Positions 10,401-19,513 of a stretch of DNA of 64,000 nt are shown piece after piece. Under the pieces are notes generated by a model that saw only the letters and a program-made list of their open reading frames with translations, made no database searches and was not told the origin of the DNA. The stretch's first letter is position 1; every line of letters starts with the position of its first letter. Made by a program: the position numbers and the translations under genes. The stretch is from Brucella sp. BE17 (lineage in GTDB: Bacteria > Pseudomonadota > Alphaproteobacteria > Rhizobiales > Rhizobiaceae), in the NCBI RefSeq assembly GCF_039545455.1, contig NZ_CP154468.1, forward strand, positions 1,226,001 to 1,290,000, written 5' to 3'.

Positions 10401-10417
10401 TCGCTTCGCCGCAAAGT

Positions 10418-11287
10418 TCAGCGCGTACCGTACTGCCCAACTGCAGCCAATATCTTTCGGGCCGCCTTTTCATGGGGTCTGTCGATCATCTGTCCATCCA
10501 GACTGACCGTGCCAATATTTGGGCTGGCCTCGATAGCCGCGATGATGCGGCGCGCTTGCGCCACTTCCTCTTCGTCGGGCAGAAAGGCCCGATTGACCAC
10601 CTCTATGTGTGATGGATGGATGATAGCCTTCGCTGAAAAGCCATCCCGGCGTGCGGATGCCGCCTCAGCCTCAACACGATTGAGATTGCGTATATCGGCA
10701 CAAACCGCGTCGATAGCCATGACACCGGCCGCGGCGGCACCCATCAGACACAGATTACGTGCGAGACGAAACGGTTCTTCATAAATGCCGTCCCGGCTGT
10801 TGGTGAGCGCGCCGAGACATGCCGCCAGATCTTCCGCACCCCACATCAGCCCAAGCAACCTTGGCGTGGCATCGCGATAACTACCCAGACCAAACAGGGA
10901 TTCCGGCGTCTCCGTCGCGATGGCAATAATCTCGGTGGAACCCGGCACCAACCCGTTCGCCGCCTCCAACCCATCGAGCCAAAGGGACAGCGTATGTATA
11001 TCCGTACCCGACCGGCATTTCGGTAGGACGATTCCGTCCGGTGCTAAAGGCAGAATACTGGCGAGGTCGTTAAGGGTTATGCCCGTATCCAACGCATTGA
11101 CACGCACGAAACGTTTCTGGGGCGTCGCCGGTGTTCTTAACATCTGGCCGACCGTTTGCCGTGCAGTTGTTTTGGCTTCCTGAGCGACCGAATCTTCCAG
11201 ATCGAGTATAAGCGCATCCGCATCGCTGCCACGCGCTTTCTCATATTTACGAATGCTGTCTCCGGGTACGAAGAGCAGAGAACGCAT
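10418..11287 (-). CDS. HpcH/HpaI aldolase / CitE-like CoA-ester lyase
   Basis: This is a 289-aa cytoplasmic lyase of the CitE family, which cleaves or forms C-C bonds in malyl- or citramalyl-CoA-type thioesters. The N-terminus MRSLLFVPGDS is diagnostic. ALILDLEDSV carries the acidic metal/substrate region, and RVNALD, VLPKC and GLMWGAEDLAACLG are further family motifs. The start at ATG 11287 overlaps the stop of the MaoC gene (TGATG), so it is translationally coupled. Together with the MaoC and CaiB-type genes this makes a three-step CoA-thioester route of the kind used for mesaconyl-CoA-like acids; the exact substrate is unknown. Confidence 0.92.
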   Translation of the reverse strand: MRSLLFVPGDSIRKYEKARGSDADALILDLEDSVAQEAKTTARQTVGQMLRTPATPQKRFVRVNALDTGITLNDLASILPLAPDGIVLPKCRSGTDIHTLSLWLDGLEAANGLVPGSTEIIAIATETPESLFGLGSYRDATPRLLGLMWGAEDLAACLGALTNSRDGIYEEPFRLARNLCLMGAAAAGVMAIDAVCADIRNLNRVEAEAASARRDGFSAKAIIHPSHIEVVNRAFLPDEEEVAQARRIIAAIEASPNIGTVSLDGQMIDRPHEKAARKILAAVGQYGTR

Positions 11288-11742
11288 CAGGTGGCATCCT
11301 TCCTGCGCATCAGCGCCATACGCCGGCAAACGGCGACCACAATCCCGTCCTGATTCATGCAGCGATGCTCGAACTCTACCAGCCCGGCATCGGGCCGCGA
11401 CCGGCTTTCGCGTTTGGACACGATCGTGGTATGGCTGCGCAACGTATCACCGTGGAAAACCGGATGCGGAAAGCGGACGTCAGACATGCCCAGATTACCA
11501 ACCGTCGTGCCCAGTGTAGTATCGTAAACGCTCATGCCGATCATGATCCCCAACGTAAAAAGACTGTTGAACAGCGGTTGCCCCCACTCCGTTTGTGCCG
11601 CGAAATGAGCATCGATATGCAGGGGCTGCGGATTGAGGGTCATCAGGCTGAACGTGATATTGTCAGCTTCCGTCACGGTTCTGCTCAACTCATGGGCGAA
11701 CTCATGGCCGATAACAAAATCTTCGAAATATAGTCCCGCCAT
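11287..11742 (-). CDS. MaoC-family (R)-specific enoyl-CoA hydratase/dehydratase
   Basis: This is a 151-aa hot-dog-fold hydratase of the MaoC/mesaconyl-CoA hydratase type. Visible motifs are YFEDFVIGHEF at the N-terminus, TVTEADNITFSLMTLNPQPLHID (hydratase Asp/His region) and VRFPHPVFHGDTL. A strong AAGGAG ribosome site precedes the ATG. It is the middle gene of the operon: it follows the CoA-transferase by about 84 nt and is coupled to the lyase. The likely role is adding water to an unsaturated dicarboxylic acyl-CoA before CitE-type cleavage. Confidence 0.92.
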   Translation of the reverse strand: MAGLYFEDFVIGHEFAHELSRTVTEADNITFSLMTLNPQPLHIDAHFAAQTEWGQPLFNSLFTLGIMIGMSVYDTTLGTTVGNLGMSDVRFPHPVFHGDTLRSHTTIVSKRESRSRPDAGLVEFEHRCMNQDGIVVAVCRRMALMRRKDAT

Positions 11743-11826
11743 AATCTGGTTCCGCTCCTTGCCGGATATGCCGAATTGAAGATGTGAACGACTCCGTCGG
11801 GGTTCAGTCGACAGCCATAGACGGCG

Positions 11827-13026
11827 TTACCGTTCATCCATGGCGGCGCCGTCAGCGATAAGCGCATTCACCTCGCTATCGCTGAAGCCTGCTTCCTTTA
11901 GGATTTCAATCGTATGCTGGCCCTGACGCGGAGCGAGAAGAACGGGGGACGCCGGTGTGCGCGACCAGCGAGCCGGGACGCTCATGGAGCGTATCGCTCC
12001 CTCGCTGGGATGATCGACGCGTTCGAAAAACCCGGTAGAAACCAGATGTGTATCATCGAGAATGGACCTGAAATCATGCATCGGCATTGCAGGCACGTCC
12101 GCTTCTTCGAGAAGAGCGAGCCATTCGCCGGTGCTTCGGGTCAGAAACACCTCCGACAGCCAGCCGTAAACTTCATCGATATGCTTTATTCGCGAGACGA
12201 AGGTTGCGAAGCTTGGATTGGTTTGCGCCATATGCGGCTGGCCGATCGCCTTGAAGAAACGCTGCCAATGCGCATCGGTATAAACCAGAGCGCAGATATG
12301 CCCGTCGCTTGTCTTGTGGGGACGGCGATTGTGCGACAGAAGCCGCGCATAACCGCCATTATCAAGCGGAGGATCGAAAGTCAGACCGCCAAGATGATCG
12401 CTCATCAAAAGGCTCACCATCGTTTCGAACATGGGAATATCGACACGCTGCCCTTCCCCTGTCCTGCTGCGCTCGACAACCGACGCCAGAATGGCATTAA
12501 TGGCCGAAAGACCGACGATCCGGTCGGAAATCGCAGCAGGAACATAACCCGGCTCACCGTGGTTCACGCGTGTAAAGAGATAGGAAAGCGTGGACGCCCC
12601 CTGTATCAGATCGTCATAAGCCGGACGAGCTGCGTAAGGTCCGGCCTGATCATAACCGTAAAGTCCTACATAAATGATACGAGGATTGACCGCAGCGACG
12701 TCTTCATACAGAAGACCAAGCCTTTCCATGGCCTTCAGACGCACGTTGAAAATCAGCACGTCCGCTTGAGTGCATAAACGTAAAAGAGCGTCGCGCCCAC
12801 CGGGCGTTTTGAGGTCCAGCGTGATCGAACGTTTCGACCGGTTGGAATTCATGAAAACAGGTCCCATCCCATCATGTCGAGCTGGTCCGATCTGGCGGAT
12901 TACATCGCCCTCCGGTGCTTCCACTTTGATGATGTCCGCTCCGTAATCGCCCAGAATCTGAGTGGCATAAGGACCCATCAAAACCGTCGTCATGTCGACG
13001 ACGCGTAGCCCGTCCAATGGTCCCAT
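11827..13026 (-). CDS. CaiB/BaiF family CoA-transferase (family III)
   Basis: This 399-aa enzyme moves CoA between carboxylic acids. The N-terminus GPLDGLRVVDMTTVLMGPYATQILGDYGADIIKVEAPEGD is classic for the family, and the catalytic Asp lies in PAYDDLIQG. ATG 13026 is preceded by GGGAGAA about 7 nt upstream; a longer frame to 13152 runs into the promoter region and is rejected. It is first in the leftward operon and would activate the acid used by the MaoC and CitE steps. The gene is divergent from an IclR regulator, the usual local controller. Confidence 0.93.
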   Translation of the reverse strand: MGPLDGLRVVDMTTVLMGPYATQILGDYGADIIKVEAPEGDVIRQIGPARHDGMGPVFMNSNRSKRSITLDLKTPGGRDALLRLCTQADVLIFNVRLKAMERLGLLYEDVAAVNPRIIYVGLYGYDQAGPYAARPAYDDLIQGASTLSYLFTRVNHGEPGYVPAAISDRIVGLSAINAILASVVERSRTGEGQRVDIPMFETMVSLLMSDHLGGLTFDPPLDNGGYARLLSHNRRPHKTSDGHICALVYTDAHWQRFFKAIGQPHMAQTNPSFATFVSRIKHIDEVYGWLSEVFLTRSTGEWLALLEEADVPAMPMHDFRSILDDTHLVSTGFFERVDHPSEGAIRSMSVPARWSRTPASPVLLAPRQGQHTIEILKEAGFSDSEVNALIADGAAMDER

Positions 13027-13329
13027 AACGCGTTCTCCCGATTTACGATCCAGACCATATACACAATAGTGCACTATTAGTACATATATATGGATAAAAT
13101 TATGGTATCCTTTGAAATCAATCGCGAACCACGCACTTTTTTTCAGCGTCACCTCTTGCGATCCACAGGATTAATAGCCCCACTTCAAAGAGTTGTACCG
13201 TTTTCACACGCTCACGGATTGTCGAGCGCCCCTTCCTGAAGTACCCTCGAAGTGGGTTATCGATGCCGTCCGGCTGGTGTCGTCAATTATTAAAGGAGTG
13301 CGCCGGAAGCTCCAAGAGAGTGGTCTAAC
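13027..13329. promoter_or_regulatory. Divergent control region caiB-type / iclR-type with palindrome and shared motif
   Basis: This is a 303-bp gene-free region. It contains a perfect 14-bp palindrome AATAGTGCACTATT at 13065-13078. Eight bases further on is ATATATGGATA (13086-13096), the same 11-mer found at 5048-5058. IclR-family proteins normally bind palindromic sites near their own divergent target, so these are the best operator candidates. The IclR gene itself begins with a TTG. Confidence 0.55.
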
Positions 13330-14082
13330 TTGCTCGTAAAACAGGCGGCGAACGTTCTCGAGATACTTGAATTTTTTGCGGCGCATAAAAAGCCCGCAAC
13401 CCTGGCCGTAGTCTCGCAACATTTCGGCTGGCCAAGGTCGAGCACATTCAATCTTCTTTCGACACTTGTGGAACGGGGATTTCTCTACGAACCCCGAGCG
13501 CGAGGGGGCTTCTTTCCGACTTCGCGCTGGCTTGCCCTGGCGCAAGAAATAGCAGCGGCCGAGCCGCTTCCCGATGTTCTGCTGGGGATGCTTAACGATC
13601 TGGCACAGCGTACGGGGGAAACTGTCTGGATTGCAGCGCCAAGCGGACAGTATGCGGTCTTTCTCGAAGTCATCGAAGCTGCAGCCTCCATACGCTACGC
13701 GGCTAAAGCGGGCAACCGTGTCCCGCTCTACGCGACCGCGACAGGGCAGGCGCTGCTTTGTCAGATGACTGAAACCCAGCGGAACTCTACCCTGCGCAAA
13801 ACAGTGTTCGAGCGCTACGGCGAAGGAACTCCGATGAGCATCGAGGCTGTCGAAAACAGTATTCGAACCTCGCTGCACAGAGGCTGGTTCTCGAGCGCTT
13901 CGGCATATAATCCCGATCTTTGCGGTGTGGCTGTTCCGCTGAGAATCGATCAGCGTATTCTGGCTGTTGCAGTGGCTGGTCCTTTATTCCGGATGAAGGA
14001 TCGCTCGGAGGAAATGGCCGACCATCTCAACCAGTTGATGGGGATGCATCTGGGATCGGCGCTAAACAGTTCGGGTGCATAG
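13330..14082 (+). CDS. IclR-family transcriptional regulator
   Basis: This is a 250-aa DNA-binding regulator. The N-terminal winged helix-turn-helix spans about residues 1-65 (NVLEILEFFAAHKKPATLAVVSQHFGWPRSSTFNLLSTLVERGFL). The effector-binding domain includes ETVWIAAPSG, GNRVPLYATATGQALL and AVPLRI. An in-frame stop at 13291 limits the upstream extent, and TTG 13330 is the only reasonable start, with AGAGAG ahead of it. It faces away from the CoA-transferase operon and probably controls it, and perhaps also the neighbouring transport operons that share the ATATATGGAT motif. Confidence 0.9.
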   Translation: MLVKQAANVLEILEFFAAHKKPATLAVVSQHFGWPRSSTFNLLSTLVERGFLYEPRARGGFFPTSRWLALAQEIAAAEPLPDVLLGMLNDLAQRTGETVWIAAPSGQYAVFLEVIEAAASIRYAAKAGNRVPLYATATGQALLCQMTETQRNSTLRKTVFERYGEGTPMSIEAVENSIRTSLHRGWFSSASAYNPDLCGVAVPLRIDQRILAVAVAGPLFRMKDRSEEMADHLNQLMGMHLGSALNSSGA

Positions 14083-14461
14083 GCCCAAACCTCCGCGAAA
14101 GATGTCAGCAGTATTCTGCGAGTTTGCAACAGAGGCGGCCATCGTTTGCTCTGGTGCAGCCCTGCGCGCCGCGATCTTATCGATCAGGCGCGACATAGCC
14201 CAGGCGCACCATCGCCCGCCCGAATATCTATCCTTACTAATGATGTGCCATTCGTCAGCCGAGCCAGTTCAGCCACATGCGGCGTCGAACCGCTCCTCAG
14301 GGGCCCCTGCCCCCCCACGCACACCTCTGAAACAGACTTTATGCTGCCGTAAATTATCCATATACAAGGATTAAAAATTCTTATATATGGATTAATGATA
14401 GCTGGCTTCGCTCGTACAAGCCTTTTCAAACGGCCAGCATAACAAGCTTTGGGAGGAGCTC
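14083..14461. promoter_or_regulatory. Upstream region of the branched-chain-type ABC operon
   Basis: No gene is supported in these 379 bp. The last 110 bp become AT-rich and hold an inverted pair of the shared motif: TATCCATATA at 14355-14364 and, on the other strand sense, ATATATGGAT at 14383-14392. A GGGAGGAG ribosome site precedes the binding-protein ATG. The pair looks like an operator for the transporter operon. Confidence 0.5.
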
Positions 14462-15682
14462 ATGAAGGGGATCGTGATCGGACTTTGTGCACTTGCGGCT
14501 GCGGCCAGCTTGCAGAATATTGCCATGGCACAGCAAAAGACTGACGTGAAACTGGGGGTGCTGGCCGATATGAGCGGCATCTTCTCCGACATTGGGGGCG
14601 AAGGGTCCGTCATTGCCACCCGCATGGCGGTCGAAGACTTCATGAAGAAGCCCGAGGCACAGGGGTTCAATGTCGAGGTTATTTCGGCTGACGCGCAGAA
14701 CAAATCTGACATCTCCTCGGCAATTGCACGCAAATGGTTCGATACGGAAGGCGTGCATGCGCTGGTGGACATGCCGACGAGCGCCATTTCACTCGCTCTG
14801 GCTCCTCTCACGCACGAAAAGAACAAGGTTGCCCTGCTGACCGCTTCGGGCACATCCGATCTGACAGGCCCGGCCTGCACACCAAATTCTGTTCACTGGA
14901 CCTATGACACATGGGCGCTCGCTCACGGCACCGCTGACGCGCTGACACAGGAAGGGAAGAAGAACTGGTATTTCCTTACCGTCGACTTCGCACTTGGCCA
15001 TTCCCTCGAACGCGATGCGTCGAACGTTGTAAAGGCGAGCGGCGGCAAGGTTATGGGTTCTGTACGTCACCCGACGGATGCGGTGGACTTTTCTTCCTAT
15101 CTGCTTCAGGCACAGGCGAGTGGAGCGGACGTGATTGCGCTGGCTAACACCGGCGGAGACGCCATCAACGCGCTGAAACAGGCCAGAGAATTTGGTATGA
15201 TGAGCGGAGGCCAGACCTTCGCCGGAATGCTGATGTTCCTGTCGGACATCCATTCCACAGGTCTTGAAACAGCACAGGGACTGTTGCTGACCACCGGCTT
15301 TTACTGGGACCGCAACGACCAGACACGCGCCTTCGCCGAGCGCTTTGCGGCCCTGAACCGTGGCCGTAAACCGACCATGAACCAGGCTGGCGCGTATTCG
15401 GCAACGCTTGCTTATCTGGATGCGGTAGCAAAGGTAGGGTCACCGGAGGATGGTGCAGCTCTTGTGCGCGCCATACGCCAGCGGGAAACCTTCGAGGATC
15501 CCCTGTTCGGCAAAACTTTACTTCGCGAAGACGGACGGGTCTTGCACGACATGCTGCTCGTACAGGTCAAGAAGCCCAAAGAGTCCAGCAGCCCCTATGA
15601 CTACTATAAGATCGTGAAGACCATGCCGGGCGAAACGGTCTTCCGCTCTCTCGATCAGGGCGGATGCCCGCTGGTCAAATAA
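14462..15682 (+). CDS. Branched-chain amino acid/amide-type ABC substrate-binding protein
   Basis: This is a periplasmic binding protein of 406 aa (peripla_BP_6 fold). A Sec signal peptide is visible (GIVIGLCALAAAASLQNIAMA, cut before QQKTDVK). The mature start VKLGVLADMSGIFSDIGGEGS is typical of this family, as are NKSDISSAIARKWFD and GANTGGDAINALKQA-like segments. It is the first gene of a five-gene importer operon. Family members bind amino acids, amides, urea or aromatic acids, so the name branched-chain should not be taken literally here. Confidence 0.9.
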   Translation: MKGIVIGLCALAAAASLQNIAMAQQKTDVKLGVLADMSGIFSDIGGEGSVIATRMAVEDFMKKPEAQGFNVEVISADAQNKSDISSAIARKWFDTEGVHALVDMPTSAISLALAPLTHEKNKVALLTASGTSDLTGPACTPNSVHWTYDTWALAHGTADALTQEGKKNWYFLTVDFALGHSLERDASNVVKASGGKVMGSVRHPTDAVDFSSYLLQAQASGADVIALANTGGDAINALKQAREFGMMSGGQTFAGMLMFLSDIHSTGLETAQGLLLTTGFYWDRNDQTRAFAERFAALNRGRKPTMNQAGAYSATLAYLDAVAKVGSPEDGAALVRAIRQRETFEDPLFGKTLLREDGRVLHDMLLVQVKKPKESSSPYDYYKIVKTMPGETVFRSLDQGGCPLVK

Positions 15683-15788
15683 AAATATTCCAGCGATAAA
15701 GCGCCGTGACCTCATCTGGTGTACGCGGCGCCATTTTTGATGAACCACTGGGAGTGCCTGTTCACACCCAGAACCGGCGAGAGAGGCA

Positions 15789-16571
15789 ATGAGCACATAT
15801 ACCGCCCCGGAACAGGCATCTTCCAGCAGCGCACTTTCGACACGCGGGCTGGGCAAGTCCTTTGGTGGCTTCCATGCGGTCAAGAATGTCGACCTCGATG
15901 TGGAACATGCCCGCGTTCATGCGCTGATAGGGCCTAACGGTGCAGGCAAGACCACTGTTTTTAACCTGCTCACCAAGTTCCTTCAGCCGACAAGCGGCGA
16001 AATTACGCTTCTGGGAGAGACCATCACCAAAGCTAATCCCGCAAAGGTAGCGCGGATGGGACTGGTGCGCTCGTTCCAGATTTCCGCCACATTCCCGCAT
16101 CTGACGGTGCTAGAAAATGTGAAGGTCGCGCTTCAACGCCCAAGCGGTCTGGCAACGCAGTTCTGGCGGTCCTTATCCGTACTCGATCAGCTCAATTCCA
16201 AGGCGATCGAGCTAATCGAACGCGTGGGTCTGGTCGATGCCCGTCATGCACTGGCCGCCGATCTGCCTTATGGCCGTAAGCGCGCGCTTGAAATCGCCAC
16301 CACTTTGGCACTTGATCCGAAAGTATTGCTGCTTGATGAACCGATGGCAGGAATGGGCCACGAAGACGTGCAAACGATTGCCGCCCTCATCGCCGACGTG
16401 GCCAAGGATCGCGCGGTGCTGATGGTTGAACACAATCTCAAGGTGGTGGCCGACATCGCTCACCACGTCACGGTGCTGCAACGCGGCGAAATCCTCGCAT
16501 CGGGCAATTATACCACCGTCTCCACAGACGAGCGCGTACGCGCGGCTTACATGGGAACCGAACATGAATAG
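15789..16571 (+). CDS. livG: LivG-family ABC transporter ATP-binding protein
   Basis: This is a cytoplasmic ATPase of 260 aa. Walker A is GPNGAGKTT at about residues 49-57; LLDEPMAGMGHEDV is the Walker B and D-loop. The residues before it, LPYGRKRALEIATTLALDP, stand in for the usual LSYGxQR signature, as is normal for LivG. MVEHNLKVVADIAHHVTVL carries the switch His. GAGAGG precedes the ATG. The gene begins 106 nt after the binding protein and overlaps the next ATPase by 8 nt. Confidence 0.92.
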   Translation: MSTYTAPEQASSSSALSTRGLGKSFGGFHAVKNVDLDVEHARVHALIGPNGAGKTTVFNLLTKFLQPTSGEITLLGETITKANPAKVARMGLVRSFQISATFPHLTVLENVKVALQRPSGLATQFWRSLSVLDQLNSKAIELIERVGLVDARHALAADLPYGRKRALEIATTLALDPKVLLLDEPMAGMGHEDVQTIAALIADVAKDRAVLMVEHNLKVVADIAHHVTVLQRGEILASGNYTTVSTDERVRAAYMGTEHE

Positions 16572-17274
16572 AGGCCAACCCCTGCTGTCGGTGCGAGGGC
16601 TCAATGCCTGGTACGGCGAAAGCCATGCCCTGCACGGAGTCGATCTCGATATCTGGCCCGGTGAAACCATCACACTCTTGGGCCGCAACGGCGTGGGAAA
16701 GACGACAACATTGCGCGCCATTATGGGTATTATCCGAAAACGCACAGGTACGATCACACTAGAAGGCGAAGACATTCTGCGCGTGCCGCTGCATCGCATT
16801 GCCAGAACGGGCCTTGGCTTTGTGCCGGAAGAACGCGGAATTTTTTCAACGCTCAATGTACATGAAAACCTACTGCTTCCCCCGGTGGTTGCCAAGGGGG
16901 GCATGCCACTCGATGAGATTTACGAACTCTTCCCCAATCTCTACGAACGCCGCAACACTCCGGGAACCAGGCTTTCGGGCGGTGAGCAGCAAATGCTGGC
17001 CATTGCCCGCATCCTGCGTACCGGGGTGAAGGTGATGCTGCTCGATGAACCTACCGAAGGGCTAGCCCCCGTCATAATTCAGCGCATCGGCGATTTGCTG
17101 GTTGAGTTGAAGAAACGCGGCATGACAGTGCTTCTGGTCGAGCAAAACTTTCGCTTTGCTGCCAAGGTCGCCGACCGCTTCTATCTGATAGATCATGGCG
17201 TGGTGACGGGAAATTTCGCAACCGCCGAACTGCCAGCACACATGACGGCACTGAACGAAGCATTGGGGGTCTGA
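16564..17274 (+). CDS. livF: LivF-family ABC transporter ATP-binding protein
   Basis: This is the second ATPase of the importer, 236 aa. Walker A GRNGVGKTTTLRAIMG is near residue 40, signature LSGGEQQMLAIARIL, Walker B VMLLDEPTEGLAP, and the switch region VLLVEQNFRFA is a LivF hallmark. ATG 16564 lies inside the end of livG (8-nt overlap). A longer frame running to 16426 lies inside livG and is not used. Confidence 0.92.
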   Translation: MNRGQPLLSVRGLNAWYGESHALHGVDLDIWPGETITLLGRNGVGKTTTLRAIMGIIRKRTGTITLEGEDILRVPLHRIARTGLGFVPEERGIFSTLNVHENLLLPPVVAKGGMPLDEIYELFPNLYERRNTPGTRLSGGEQQMLAIARILRTGVKVMLLDEPTEGLAPVIIQRIGDLLVELKKRGMTVLLVEQNFRFAAKVADRFYLIDHGVVTGNFATAELPAHMTALNEALGV

Positions 17275-17278
17275 AGCA

Positions 17279-18166
17279 ATGACAATGATCTTCGGATTCT
17301 CTGTGCAGGCGCTTCTCGGGCAGTTGCTTGTCGGCCTGATCAACGGTTCTTTCTATGCAATCCTGAGCCTTGGCCTTGCCATCATCTTCGGGCTTTTACG
17401 CATCATCAATTTTGCCCATGGCGCGCAATATATGCTCGGCGCGTTCGTCGGCTATCTACTCTTGAACGGCCTTGGCATCGGTTATTGGCCCGCTCTTATT
17501 CTGGCTCCACTCATCGTGGGATTGGGCGGCGTCATCATCGAACGCGCTGCCCTTTCAAGGCTCTATAATCTTGATCCGCTTTACGGATTGCTCTTCACCT
17601 TCGGTCTAGCGCTCGTGATCGAAGGTACTTTCCGTTATTATTATGGAGCCGCCGGCCAACCCTATGCCGTGCCGGCATCGCTTGCGGGTGGCAATAATAT
17701 CGGCTTCATGTTCCTGCCCAACTATCGCGCATGGGTGGTGGTGGTTTCACTTGTGATCTGCATCGGTACCTGGCTACTCATCGAGAAGACCAAGCTTGGT
17801 GCCTACCTGCGTGCTGCATCCGAAAACCCAACTCTGGTTAGAGCTTTCGGCATCAACGTACCGCTGCTTCTGACTTTCACTTATGCTCTGGGTGCCACCC
17901 TTGCCGGTCTTGCTGGCATTCTGGCAGCTCCTATCTATCAGGTCAGCCCGCTGATGGGATCCAATATCATCATTGTGGTTTTTGCCGTAGTCGTGGTCGG
18001 CGGCATGGGCTCGATCCTAGGAGCTATCATCACCGGCTATCTCCTGGGACTGGCTGAAGGTCTGACCAAGGTGTTTTATCCTGAAGCCTCCAACATCGTA
18101 ATCTTCGTTATCATGGCTATCGTCCTTCTGGTGCGACCCGCCGGACTGTTCGGGAAGGAAGCCTGA
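17279..18166 (+). CDS. livH: LivH-family branched-chain-type ABC permease
   Basis: This is an integral membrane permease of 295 aa. Many hydrophobic helices are visible, and the LivH signature GLLRIINFAHGAQYMLGAF lies near residue 37. VFAVVVVGGMGSILGAIITGYLLGLAEGLT is the conserved permease loop. It starts 4 nt after livF and 1 nt separates it from livM, so the operon is compact. Confidence 0.92.
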   Translation: MTMIFGFSVQALLGQLLVGLINGSFYAILSLGLAIIFGLLRIINFAHGAQYMLGAFVGYLLLNGLGIGYWPALILAPLIVGLGGVIIERAALSRLYNLDPLYGLLFTFGLALVIEGTFRYYYGAAGQPYAVPASLAGGNNIGFMFLPNYRAWVVVVSLVICIGTWLLIEKTKLGAYLRAASENPTLVRAFGINVPLLLTFTYALGATLAGLAGILAAPIYQVSPLMGSNIIIVVFAVVVVGGMGSILGAIITGYLLGLAEGLTKVFYPEASNIVIFVIMAIVLLVRPAGLFGKEA

Positions 18167-18167
18167 C

Positions 18168-19157
18168 ATGGCTGATACCACTCTTAAAGCAACAGCTTCA
18201 CCACATGAGACCAAGGCTCGGACGCTCAACGGCCTTTCGGCAATCATTCTTGCCATTGCTCTTCTTGGCCTGATCGCAGCCCCCTTCATGGTCTACCCTA
18301 TATTTCTGATGAAAATGCTGTGTTTTGCTCTCTTCGCGTCGGCCTTCAATCTGCTAATTGGCTATACCGGTATTCTGTCCTTCGGCCACGCAGCCTTCTT
18401 TGGCGGCGCTGCCTATGTTACGGCACATGCGGTCAAAGAATGGGGTGTGACGCCGGAGCTGGGTATTTTACTCGGTATTCTCGCCGCTGCAGCGCTGGGG
18501 CTTGTAATCGGTTATCTCGCAATCCGCCGTCAGGGCATTTATTCAACGATGATCACGCTGGCACTGGCGCAGATGTTTTTCTTCTTCTGCCTGCAGGCAG
18601 CCTTCACCCATGGCGAAGACGGCCTTCAGGGCGTACCCCGGGGCTATCTTTTTGGCATCATCGATCTCAACCAGACAATGAACATGTATTATCTTGTGCT
18701 GGCCCTTTTCGTGGTTGGGATCGTTGCGATCTGGCGTATTATAAACTCACCTTTCGGCATGATTCTGAAATCGGTGCGAGAAAACGAAAGCCGTGCCATA
18801 TCACTCGGCTATTCCGTTGATCAGTACAAACTGGCCGCTTTCGTGATGTCGGCAGCTATTGCCGGCCTTGCAGGCGGCATGAAGGCACTCGTCTTCCAGT
18901 TTGCAACTCTCACCGATGTGGGTTGGCAGATGTCGGGCGAAGTGATCCTAATGACGCTTCTGGGCGGCATCGGAACGCTCATCGGCCCCATCGTCGGTGC
19001 TACCTTCATTGTAGCTCTCCAGAACTATCTCGCAACCTCCGACTTCCCTGTCACCATAGTCACAGGAGTTATCTTTATGACATGCGTGCTGGTATTCCGA
19101 AAAGGCATCATCGGAGAGTTCTATTCATCGCGCATCGGAAAGAAACTATTCGGATAA
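18168..19157 (+). CDS. livM: LivM-family branched-chain-type ABC permease
   Basis: This is the second membrane permease, 329 aa. The LivM landmark LLIGYTGILSFGHAAFFGGAAY is near residue 62, then VRENESRAISLGYSVDQYKLAAFVMSAAIAGLAGG and LMTLLGGIGTLIGPIVGA. AAGGAAG precedes the ATG. It closes the importer operon. Immediately downstream the sequence changes to transposon debris. Confidence 0.92.
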   Translation: MADTTLKATASPHETKARTLNGLSAIILAIALLGLIAAPFMVYPIFLMKMLCFALFASAFNLLIGYTGILSFGHAAFFGGAAYVTAHAVKEWGVTPELGILLGILAAAALGLVIGYLAIRRQGIYSTMITLALAQMFFFFCLQAAFTHGEDGLQGVPRGYLFGIIDLNQTMNMYYLVLALFVVGIVAIWRIINSPFGMILKSVRENESRAISLGYSVDQYKLAAFVMSAAIAGLAGGMKALVFQFATLTDVGWQMSGEVILMTLLGGIGTLIGPIVGATFIVALQNYLATSDFPVTIVTGVIFMTCVLVFRKGIIGEFYSSRIGKKLFG

Positions 19158-19226
19158 ATTCCACTGACCGAGAGGCTGACTTCACATGCTCCGATGCACT
19201 TACCGGTCTCTTTATCAACTAAACGA

Positions 19227-19506
19227 CTAACGGTTGGCGACGGTAGGTTTGTCGGCATGGTTCTGGATATACTGAAGTATGTCATCATCGGTGACATTGC
19301 CGCTTGTTGTGCAGAAATATCTACAATCCCAGAAATGGCGACCCCAGTAGCGCTTTTTTTAAGGCGGGGAATTCCCGCCGGACCTTATGGATGAGCGTCC
19401 TTGCATACGACGCACGATATCGCTTACGGCCAGATGTGGCGGGATTGAGATCATCATATGCACATGATCACCAGAAATTACGCCTTTGATGATATTGATG
19501 TCCAGT
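19227..19506 (-). pseudogene. IS200/IS605-type TnpA transposase remnant
   Basis: On the minus strand this reads as the C-terminal two thirds of a Y1 (HUH) transposase: IIKGVISGDHVHMMISIPPHLAVSD contains the HVH metal motif, followed by VRRMQGRSS. The reading frame then breaks at about 19390 (a base missing after TCATCC) and again at a run of seven A, after which RYWGRHFWDCRYFCTT and a TAG at 19227-19229 complete the family pattern. The 5' part is missing. It is dead and cannot move on its own. Confidence 0.75.
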
Positions 19507-19513
19507 TCATTGC

